Assembly (NCBI GenBank): GCA_034409055.1
Contig: DAOUMU010000404.1
Span: 1 to 17,807, forward strand
Length of the DNA stretch: 17,807 nt
Origin: DAOUMU01 sp034409055
Lineage (GTDB): Bacteria > Chloroflexota > Anaerolineae > 4572-78 > J111
Reading direction: 5' to 3'
Shown: one piece after another, positions 1 to 6,548 of the stretch
Layout of the letters: each line of letters starts with the position of its first letter
Position numbering within the stretch: the first letter of the stretch is position 1
Translations under genes and position numbers: made by a program
Notes under the pieces: model-generated
What the model was told of the DNA's origin: nothing
The model's database searches: none
Seen by the model: the letters and a program-made list of their open reading frames with translations, nothing else

Positions 1-30
1 AGAGGTAAGACTTAATTCTTTCCTATTTCT

Positions 31-3000
31 TTAGAAATTTCGGTGCTTTCGGCCTAAAATCTTGTCTTTTTGCCTTGTTGCCCTATTTATTACCCTGTTC
101 TTACCATCTTTTGCGATTTGTGCCCCAACCACGTCTAACGGCACCAGTTCCCGGTGCATCACTCGCAGGGCTCGCTGTGGGTCGATACGACCATACAGCC
201 CCCCCAGAATAGAAACCAGGTACGAGGCATCGAGTAGGACCGGACCATTGGGGCGTAGTACACTCGACTCCCGCGGATTATAGCGGGCGCCCTGGGCAAT
301 GAGACTCAGCTCTTTCACCAACTCCCGGTCCCCACTCTTCATTTTGTGGTAAATCGTACCCCCGATGAGGAGAGTCGTAACCGGCTGGTTGAAGAAATTG
401 ACGCCGTACTGCATAAAGTAAGTATCAGTTTCCTCTACGTAACCCAAGTTGCGCTTGGTGGTAATGGCCATAATCTCGCGGGCCAGGAAAGAGCGGGCCG
501 CGTTCTCCAGGCGGGTACGCGGCATATCCAATGGATGAGCCGAAACCCAGCTCAGATAACCTTTCAAATCTACCATCAGCCCCCAGCTCGTCCGGCTGAC
601 GAATTGACTGAACTGATCGTTCGGATCAAGTGTTACCTCAGGAAACCTTTCAGTCAGGAAGCGATTGAGATCGCGGGTCATTGCCCCCCGGCGGAAACGG
701 GGAATTTCTTTGATATTTTCGGCATTATAGCTGAGGCCGTATTTACCCTCCACCCGGCGATAGGCCAGCGGTGTATTGGGCGTTTTAAGAATGGTCCGCT
801 TCAATCGCTTGGACTGCTCGTCGCCAGGATAGACGTAGAGCGGATTATCAAGAACGTTGGAGTAGAAGTCGGTCGTGGCCCCGCCGATATCAAGGGCCAT
901 AATGTTGCCCAGGCCGGGTTGGTTGCCATAGCCCTTGGCCAGCAGATTGATGCCCCGAAAAGCGGCTCGCGGGGTGGGAATGAACTTTTCGCTCATATAC
1001 GCTTCCACCACGTCGAACCCTTTGCCCCGGATAATGACCGTCTGGAATAACTCCCGAATGGCTTCGTTAACCACCTCGATCTGGAAGTGGTTGACTTCGG
1101 GCATCACATTTTCGGTCAGACGAATGTCAATGTCGTTGTCCTTGAAGATGCGCTCTACTTCGGCCCGGCAATCCTGGTTACCAGCATAGATGACGGGTAC
1201 CCCATATTTGGTGTAGGTGACGTATTTAGCATGTTCGGCCAGCATACGGGCGTTGTGGATTTGAGTTTCGGTATCGCCACCGTAATCAACACCACCGGTC
1301 ACGAGGATGATTTCTGGCCGGTCAACCTCGTAGATATAACGGGCCTGCTTGGGGGTGAGCTTACCATCGTAGCTGTTCAATAGTTTGGCCCCGGCCGTGA
1401 GCGCCGCCAGGTCTGCGGCAAAGCCACTTTCTTCTTTGACCAGGCTGGCGGTGACCATCTTCAGACCACCCTTGGCGCTGGAGCAGGGCAGTTTCACATC
1501 ATACTGGCTCATGGCAGCTTCAAGCGGTTGCCAGTCACCCCGTTCCTCGCATTCGGCTAGCACACCCAGGCCATCGGCCAACCCTATGCGGATGTCGTCG
1601 GGCGTGGTGGGTACGTAGCTGAGATTGAATTTTTCGCTTTGGGCGTCGAAGGTACCGATCTTGGTAAAAGTACTGCCAAAGTCTACCACAAGGGCCTTGA
1701 GTTTATCCAAATCTCGTCTGCGGATACCGACCCGTTGCCGCGCCTCCAACACAACCGAGCGGTCAATTGGTTCAACTTCTTCGCTAATGAACGTCTCATC
1801 GTCGGCCCGTTCGATACTTTCGTCAAAATACCATGGGAAGCGTTGTCGAACCAGGTCCACTCGCTCGAATTCATTGTTCACTTTGATACCGTAGATCTCA
1901 TCAATGCGACACATGCCGTCTACGACTTTAGTCCGGCAGGCCCCGCTCAGTTCATAGCGCCGATCAATAACCGTGATGTGTGGTCCCTGATACAATCCGG
2001 TTTGCAGCCCTAAATCCATAGCGTCGGTACTGATGACACCACAGGTGCCGGTGCGATAATTGCTCTCGTCGGCAAAGGAAAGCAACATCGTCTCAAAGTT
2101 GCGTTCGGGGTCTTCGTCCGGCTCTTTGGCCCAGTCCCAGAAGTTCTCCACCGTTACCGGACCACGATAGCCACCTAGCAGCGCCCCGTGGAGAACATTG
2201 TACATTGCTCCTTCTTTCAATTCACGTTTGCGGGCTTTCAGGACGGGATCAGACCAAATCTGCGGCACGTGCCCCTTCTTGAAATCCCAACAGACCTGTT
2301 TGACCAGCTCACACGACTCGATGATGTCTTCTGACTTGGCCTCGTGATGTGCCTCGGGGAAGGAGACCACGTGCAGGATGTCAGGCTCCATGTAGAGTTG
2401 AGTGTAGATGCCAAAGGCCAGGTGACCCTTAGCCTGGTACAGGTTAGGCGGAAAGCTGGGCAGGCCCGAGCGGGTTTCGCGGATGATGTTGAAATCATAA
2501 TGGCGAGTCAGCGGTTCGGCCAGTTCGTAGGCGGCTTTCATTTTGGCCAAATCATCTAACGCGCTGATTTCCGGCGGTAACTCAAACATCATCTGCATCA
2601 CGTAGTGCTTGATGCCCATCTTCAGGGCAATGAGTGCGCACAGTACGTGGTCGGTCACCTGCATATCATCGGAGGCGTAGCGCAGCCCCCACTGGTGCGG
2701 GTCGTTGATCTCCAGCGGTTTGCCTTGCTCGGCCCACCAACGAATGGTGTTGTAATGTTCGGTAAAACTGTCATGGATGGAGATGGGACCACGACCGTCC
2801 AGTTCGTTGTAGTAGAAGATGGGCACGGCCGGAAAACAGATATTAAGGTATTCTTCCCACAGGTGAGCCAGGGCCACCAATTCATCGGTGCCGGTGTAGA
2901 TGCGGGTCATCGGGAAGTTGCCGCGCCGGGTAGCGGCCTTAAGGCGAGACAAATCTTCCAGGGTACGAATGGGCGCACCACCCTGGCCACGTAAATATTT

Positions 3001-3804
3001 GTCGGGGTCCTCTTCCCCCCGAATGAACTTGGCCAACATCTCTTGTGAGGGCTGGTCGGGGGCCAGTGAAACGATTTCAAAGGCATGGGCATCGGCCAGT
3101 TTCTCAATGGCTTTCACGGTCGGGTCGATCGTTTCGGCGGCGATGCCAATGTGGGCCCGGATGATAGGCCGGTCTTCCAATTCACGAACCTGACGGATAC
3201 GTTCCACCAGGAAATCGGACCATTCAATCTGTTGGTTATGCTTGTTTTGTCTCTTTCGTTGAGCAAAATCTTCCAGTTCTTCCATCGTGATGTAGTCATC
3301 GGCAACGAGGGCAAAGAAGCCCTGGAAGTTTTCACGGGTCCTGTACTCCTCAGCCACCGCCTCCAGGTCGAAGTGGCGCTCCTCTTCCGGGGTGAAAGGA
3401 TCCGGTTCCAGAGGCACGCCGGTCATAGCCCGCACGACGTTAGCCGCCGGGCGCAACCCACCGAAGGTGTAGCGGATGCCACTCTGGCGGGGATGTAGAC
3501 CATGCTTGGTAGCTAACTCGATGAATTCACGGATAAGTTTGTCCACGTGTAGGTCGCCCAGCCGCATCGAGATGCCGACCACTTCCGGGCGAGCCTCACG
3601 AATCTTGTTAATCACTTCGGGAATGGGGACGGCCGGCCCTAACTTGACACTAACATAACCCAGGTCCTGATCGGCCATCCAGTCGGCAAAGCCTTCAACC
3701 CCCAGGTTATGTACGCACGCGCCAATAGCGCCAACCATCACCCGCCGTTTGGGTCCTTCGTCGGGAAAATCTCCTCCATTCTTTTTGTTTGCTTTAGGGG
3801 ACAT
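31..3804 (-). CDS. Fused adenosylcobalamin-dependent mutase: B12-binding domain, glutamate-mutase-E-like barrel and MutL-type reactivase
   Basis: The 1257-residue protein has three parts. Residues about 22-130 form a GlmS-like cobalamin domain: CVHNLG (30-35) supplies the presumed base-off histidine His32, followed by GISMRL (77-82) and FGG (114-116). Residues about 215-650 resemble the GlmE catalytic barrel, with a TRIYTGTD stretch at 300-307 and NELDGRG at 333-339. Residues about 700-1257 resemble GlmL/MutL, an ASKHA-type ATPase that reactivates the mutase, with VVDFGSTFTK (706-715), LVTGGVDYGGD (834-844) and LDIGGATTDF (971-980). In characterised clostridial systems these are separate MutS, MutE and MutL proteins. 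The expected activity is radical carbon-skeleton or amino-group rearrangement in the cytoplasm; the substrate is unknown. The ATG start has GGAGGT at 3815-3820, 10 nt upstream. The gene lies 82 bp downstream of an RpiR regulator on the same strand, with no clear promoter of its own. Family assignment is strong; calling it glutamate mutase would be unsafe. Confidence 0.88.
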   Translation of the reverse strand: MSPKANKKNGGDFPDEGPKRRVMVGAIGACVHNLGVEGFADWMADQDLGYVSVKLGPAVPIPEVINKIREARPEVVGISMRLGDLHVDKLIREFIELATKHGLHPRQSGIRYTFGGLRPAANVVRAMTGVPLEPDPFTPEEERHFDLEAVAEEYRTRENFQGFFALVADDYITMEELEDFAQRKRQNKHNQQIEWSDFLVERIRQVRELEDRPIIRAHIGIAAETIDPTVKAIEKLADAHAFEIVSLAPDQPSQEMLAKFIRGEEDPDKYLRGQGGAPIRTLEDLSRLKAATRRGNFPMTRIYTGTDELVALAHLWEEYLNICFPAVPIFYYNELDGRGPISIHDSFTEHYNTIRWWAEQGKPLEINDPHQWGLRYASDDMQVTDHVLCALIALKMGIKHYVMQMMFELPPEISALDDLAKMKAAYELAEPLTRHYDFNIIRETRSGLPSFPPNLYQAKGHLAFGIYTQLYMEPDILHVVSFPEAHHEAKSEDIIESCELVKQVCWDFKKGHVPQIWSDPVLKARKRELKEGAMYNVLHGALLGGYRGPVTVENFWDWAKEPDEDPERNFETMLLSFADESNYRTGTCGVISTDAMDLGLQTGLYQGPHITVIDRRYELSGACRTKVVDGMCRIDEIYGIKVNNEFERVDLVRQRFPWYFDESIERADDETFISEEVEPIDRSVVLEARQRVGIRRRDLDKLKALVVDFGSTFTKIGTFDAQSEKFNLSYVPTTPDDIRIGLADGLGVLAECEERGDWQPLEAAMSQYDVKLPCSSAKGGLKMVTASLVKEESGFAADLAALTAGAKLLNSYDGKLTPKQARYIYEVDRPEIILVTGGVDYGGDTETQIHNARMLAEHAKYVTYTKYGVPVIYAGNQDCRAEVERIFKDNDIDIRLTENVMPEVNHFQIEVVNEAIRELFQTVIIRGKGFDVVEAYMSEKFIPTPRAAFRGINLLAKGYGNQPGLGNIMALDIGGATTDFYSNVLDNPLYVYPGDEQSKRLKRTILKTPNTPLAYRRVEGKYGLSYNAENIKEIPRFRRGAMTRDLNRFLTERFPEVTLDPNDQFSQFVSRTSWGLMVDLKGYLSWVSAHPLDMPRTRLENAARSFLAREIMAITTKRNLGYVEETDTYFMQYGVNFFNQPVTTLLIGGTIYHKMKSGDRELVKELSLIAQGARYNPRESSVLRPNGPVLLDASYLVSILGGLYGRIDPQRALRVMHRELVPLDVVGAQIAKDGKNRVINRATRQKDKILGRKHRNF

Positions 3805-3876
3805 TTTTTATTTTACCTCCATGAAAATTGAATATCGTTACATAGAAAATTTTTTGTTTGAAAAGTATTACACATT

Positions 3877-3889
3877 TGAACATTGTTCA
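3877..3889. repeat. Short inverted repeat TGAAC-att-GTTCA upstream of the mutase gene
   Basis: TGAACATTGTTCA has perfect 5-bp arms around a 3-nt centre. It overlaps the stop codon of the RpiR gene and lies 73 bp upstream of the mutase start. It could be an operator for the mutase gene, but it is short enough to occur by chance. It is not a GAAC-N4-GTTC LexA box, because the spacer is 3 nt. Confidence 0.3.
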
Positions 3890-4756
3890 GTTATTTAGCA
3901 ACATTCCATTTTGGCGATAAAGTGTATCGATCCGTTGCAGAGCCTTCATACTCTTCTTTGGTCTCTCAGTCACAATGACCGCGCTCATCAAATCGATCAG
4001 CGATAAAATTCCAGTCAAGGAACGACTATGAGCCGCACCTTCGATACCGGCCACAAAGACATAGTCAGCCAGGGCCGCTACGGGAGCAACCGGGCTATCC
4101 GTCAGGGCGATGCAAGTTACCCCAACGTCGTGAGCAGCTTCAGCCGCCTTAATCGTATGACGCAGATAACGCCACACGCTGATAATAATCACCAGATCAC
4201 GATCTGTCAGGCGGGAGATTTCCATGACCTGGTCTAGCCCGCCGTTGATGCACGCCCGAGCCGAAAAGCCCAACATCGTCAGCGAATGCTCGGCAAAGAT
4301 CGCTGCGGCCGCCGACAATCCACTACCAAAGATGCGAATTTGCCGGGCGCGAATGATTGCTGCCACGGCATCGGCCAGGTCTGCCTCGGAAACCTGGCTC
4401 ATGGTTTGCTGGATATTGTCGGTATTGGCCTGGGCTACCTGGGCTGGAAGATTTTCGGTGAGGACTCCATTGGCCATACGTTCGGCCAGTTTTTGGACAG
4501 CAGTCAGATATTGGGGAAATTGGGCCCGGATGGCGGCCTGTAAGTCAAGATAACCTTCGTAGCCCAAGGCTCGACAAAAGCGGACAACCGTGGCCGCACT
4601 CGCCCCGGCCTGCTCACTGATGTAATTGGCCGAGGCAAAGGCAATCACGTCTTCGTTGTCGAGGAAGAATCGAGCTAACCGCCGTTGCTTGGGGGGAAGT
4701 TCGGCGAAAGTCGCCATGATGCGTTCACGAGGGCTTGACAATGAGGTTACCGCCAT
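3887..4756 (-). CDS. RpiR/MurR-family transcriptional regulator (HTH plus SIS domain)
   Basis: A 289-residue DNA-binding regulator. The N-terminal HTH_6/RpiR domain covers about residues 10-85, with the recognition region around YISEQAGASAATVVRFCRALG. The C-terminal SIS domain (about 125-260) opens with IRIFGSGLSAAAA, which in this family senses a phosphosugar or related metabolite. The SIS strand IISVWRYLRHT lacks the isomerase-type SGxT motif, as expected for a sensor. The frame is open from a TTG at 4762, but the ATG at 4754-4756 is preferred. Neither has a convincing Shine-Dalgarno sequence. A good promoter sits about 28 nt upstream of the ATG (4791-4819), next to a 9-bp inverted repeat (4823-4851), so autoregulation is plausible. 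The next gene downstream is the fused mutase, its most likely target. The effector is unknown. Confidence 0.9.
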   Translation of the reverse strand: MAVTSLSSPRERIMATFAELPPKQRRLARFFLDNEDVIAFASANYISEQAGASAATVVRFCRALGYEGYLDLQAAIRAQFPQYLTAVQKLAERMANGVLTENLPAQVAQANTDNIQQTMSQVSEADLADAVAAIIRARQIRIFGSGLSAAAAIFAEHSLTMLGFSARACINGGLDQVMEISRLTDRDLVIIISVWRYLRHTIKAAEAAHDVGVTCIALTDSPVAPVAALADYVFVAGIEGAAHSRSLTGILSLIDLMSAVIVTERPKKSMKALQRIDTLYRQNGMLLNN

Positions 4757-4790
4757 GTCCAATTAATCGTCGCGTTCACTAACGACGTTT

Positions 4791-4819
4791 ATTGTAACAC
4801 AACTTGGCAGAAAATGCAA
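4791..4819 (-). promoter_or_regulatory. Sigma-70-type promoter of the RpiR gene
   Basis: Read on the minus strand: -35 TTGCAT (4819-4814), a 17-bp spacer, then -10 TACAAT (4796-4791, five of six consensus bases). The predicted start near 4784 gives a leader of about 28 nt to the ATG at 4756. A second, weaker minus-strand candidate lies upstream: TATAAT at 4894-4889 with TTGCTG 17 bp before it. Confidence 0.65.
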
Positions 4820-4822
4820 TAG

Positions 4823-4851
4823 TTATTTCATAATTTGTTAAAATGAAATAA
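4823..4851. promoter_or_regulatory. Probable operator: 9-bp inverted repeat beside the RpiR promoter
   Basis: TTATTTCAT (4823-4831) and ATGAAATAA (4843-4851) are perfect inverted repeats with an 11-nt spacer, four bases upstream of the -35 hexamer of the RpiR gene. RpiR-family proteins bind such palindromes, often near their own gene. The position just upstream of -35 would fit activation or loop-type repression better than simple promoter occlusion. No second copy was seen in the window. Confidence 0.5.
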
Positions 4852-4937
4852 GTGTTTACATTACACTATATAAGACTATCTTGTATTCATTATATCTAAG
4901 TCAAAGCAAATCAGCAACGGGGTTAGCTCATGAAGTA

Positions 4938-5834
4938 TTATCCCACATACTTTCGTAACACCGAGTCCACTCCGCCACCATACCCCTCACCAAAAAGATT
5001 CAAATGATTGAGCAGATGGTAGAGGTTATACATGTCTTTGCGTTCTTCGTAGCCACTATCCAGAGGCCAGGTCTGGTTATAAGCCCCGTAAAAAGCCGTC
5101 GGAAAGCCGCCGAACAGTTCGGTGAAGGCCAGTTCCGCCTCGCGATGGCCGTAGTAGACGGCCGGGTCGATCAGGGCCGGTTCGCCTGAAGCGGTGACCA
5201 GCCAGTTGCCGCCCCATAAATCGCCGTGCAGGAGCGAAGCAGGCGGATGGGCCGGTAGCCAGTCGCCAAGGTGGGCCAGTAATTTCTCCAACCGGCGGGC
5301 CCGTTGGGAGGGAAGCCGTCCCTTGCGCCTGGCCAATTCCATCTGAAAGCGCAGCCGCTGCTCCCGGAAAAAGGTGACCCAATCCTCGGCCGGCTGGTTG
5401 GGCTGGGGATTGGCCCCGATGAAGTTATCGTGATCCAGGCCAAAGGTGGTCACCGTAACCCGGTGCATAGTCGCCAGGCCACGCCCCAGGATTTCAGCCA
5501 CATCCCTGGTGCTGGAGCCACGACCTAACCACTCCAAGACAATAAAAGCCGGACAGCGCTTAGAGAGTGTGTCACGGTCAACCGCCTCACTCTGAGCCAG
5601 CACCGCCGGCACACGCAAGGCGTTAGCCGAACCCAACAATTCCAGGCCACGCCGTTCGGCCGTAAACAAGCCGGGTAAGGCATCGGCATGCCACTTGACC
5701 AGGGCCTGGCGACCGTCAGCCAAACGCACCCTGGCTGCATGACTAATATCACCACCACCCACGGGGATCGTTTCTCCGATCTCCACCCCGGTCGCACTGG
5801 TGATGGCCCTCTTGAGCATTGCCGGTAAAGTCAT
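4938..5834 (-). CDS. Fructosamine/ribulosamine 3-kinase family protein
   Basis: The 298-residue protein has the full family pattern: glycine-rich loop GGGDIS (26-31), ATP-binding lysine in LVKWH (Lys47), FGLDHDNFIG (131-140), catalytic loop HGDLWGGNW (203-211, catalytic Asp205) and metal-binding LIDPAVYYGHREAELAF (Asp223). Family members phosphorylate O3 of ketosamines on glycated proteins or small amines; the 3-phosphate is unstable and falls off, removing the glycation. The bacterial homologues studied prefer ribulosamines or erythrulosamines. The P-loop cysteine that redox-regulates some eukaryotic and plant homologues is replaced here by Asp29. The ATG start has GGGAG at 5841-5845, 6 nt upstream. 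The gene is 47 bp downstream of the phosphatase-like gene and probably shares its transcript. Confident on family, moderate on ribulosamine preference. Confidence 0.92.
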   Translation of the reverse strand: MTLPAMLKRAITSATGVEIGETIPVGGGDISHAARVRLADGRQALVKWHADALPGLFTAERRGLELLGSANALRVPAVLAQSEAVDRDTLSKRCPAFIVLEWLGRGSSTRDVAEILGRGLATMHRVTVTTFGLDHDNFIGANPQPNQPAEDWVTFFREQRLRFQMELARRKGRLPSQRARRLEKLLAHLGDWLPAHPPASLLHGDLWGGNWLVTASGEPALIDPAVYYGHREAELAFTELFGGFPTAFYGAYNQTWPLDSGYEERKDMYNLYHLLNHLNLFGEGYGGGVDSVLRKYVG

Positions 5835-5860
5835 CCCAATCTCCCTAAATTCAAACTGCT

Positions 5861-5876
5861 AACCAACCAACCAACC
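5861..5876. repeat. Tetranucleotide tandem repeat (AACC)4
   Basis: Four perfect AACC units (TTGG on the coding strand) lie between the phosphatase-like gene and the fructosamine-kinase-like gene, 15 bp upstream of the latter's Shine-Dalgarno sequence. A copy-number change here would alter spacing, not the reading frame. Confidence 0.8.
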
Positions 5877-5881
5877 CCCAC

Positions 5882-6352
5882 CTAAATCCCATGCTCCTGG
5901 CGGATGTGGGCCAGCAAGCCCCGACAACCAGCTTCGACCAGGCGATACACTTCCTCAAAATTGCCGCTGTAGTAGGGGTCAGGCACGTCACGAAGCCGGG
6001 TGTTATCGGCAAAATCAAGCAGTAAGTGCAGACGGTCATCGATGGAAATCCCACGGGCCATACGTTGTAAGTCGGCGGCATTATAATGGTCCATGGCAAT
6101 GATGTAATCGGCCTCGGTCAGGTCGGGTCGTGTCACCCGCCGGGAGATACTGTGGCACTGGATGCCGTGCTTGGCCAGCACCCGTTGAGTGCCAGGATGA
6201 GCCAGGTCCCCGACGTGGTAAGCGTCGGTACCGACCGAGTCGATGTAAAATTGGTCGCTCAAGCCTGCTTTGGCCACCATGTCACTGAAAATTGCCTCAG
6301 CCATCGGTGAGCGGCAAATGTTTCCCATGCAGACGAAAAGAACGTTGATCAT
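5882..6352 (-). CDS. Low-molecular-weight protein tyrosine phosphatase family protein, possibly a protein-ribulosamine-5-phosphatase
   Basis: The 156-residue protein is the usual length for the family. Its N-terminus carries the P-loop VCMGNICRS (Cys8 nucleophile, Arg14, second cysteine Cys13), and the general-acid loop VPDPYY gives Asp125. The frame is open up to 6451, but the ATG at 6352 is chosen because it places MINVLFVCMGNICRS at the normal start and has AGGAAAG 5-7 nt upstream (about 6359-6365); the upstream ATG has no ribosome site. The family hydrolyses phosphotyrosine, and human LMW-PTP-A was identified as the protein-ribulosamine-5-phosphatase. Bacterial fructosamine-kinase homologues are recurrently found next to such genes, as here, which favours a deglycation role over tyrosine signalling. 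Arginine-phosphatase activity is another possibility in this fold. Confidence 0.93.
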   Translation of the reverse strand: MINVLFVCMGNICRSPMAEAIFSDMVAKAGLSDQFYIDSVGTDAYHVGDLAHPGTQRVLAKHGIQCHSISRRVTRPDLTEADYIIAMDHYNAADLQRMARGISIDDRLHLLLDFADNTRLRDVPDPYYSGNFEEVYRLVEAGCRGLLAHIRQEHGI

Positions 6353-6460
6353 AAGACTCTTTCCTGAAATGTTAATATCAGCCCGGGTCGCTCCCCGAAT
6401 ATCCCCCCATTCAGCCTCAAGCCCTTTTTGTACTAACCAGATGTAAAGCATAAGGATAAT

Positions 6461-6517
6461 AAAAAGGGCAATAACCTTTCTATCAAGGACTGGGTCATTT
6501 GTGTTTAAAAATTGCCC
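6461..6517 (-). terminator. Terminator-like hairpin after the permease gene, possibly part of an attenuator
   Basis: In the minus-strand transcript, GGGCAAT (6517-6511) can pair with ATTGCCC (6472-6466), followed at once by five T residues (6465-6461). The loop is long (38 nt) with a small CCTT/AAGG hairpin inside, so this is weaker than a typical intrinsic terminator. The segment 6469-6461 can instead pair with 6429-6421, giving an alternative stem. Confidence 0.35.
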
Positions 6518-6548
6518 GGCGGTGAAATGAAATGAATTTGTGTGACCA

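Noticed and set aside
346..1050. 234-codon plus-strand open frame
   Set aside because: It lies entirely antisense to the MutL-like region of the fused mutase, has no recognisable domain and no ribosome site; it is a by-product of codon bias.
3877..3889. LexA box
   Set aside because: The spacer between GAAC and GTTC is 3 nt instead of 4, and the neighbouring genes are not SOS-related.
6353..6451. N-terminal extension of the phosphatase-like gene
   Set aside because: The extra 33 codons precede the normal LMW-PTP start, the upstream ATG has no ribosome site, and the region contains candidate regulatory stems.
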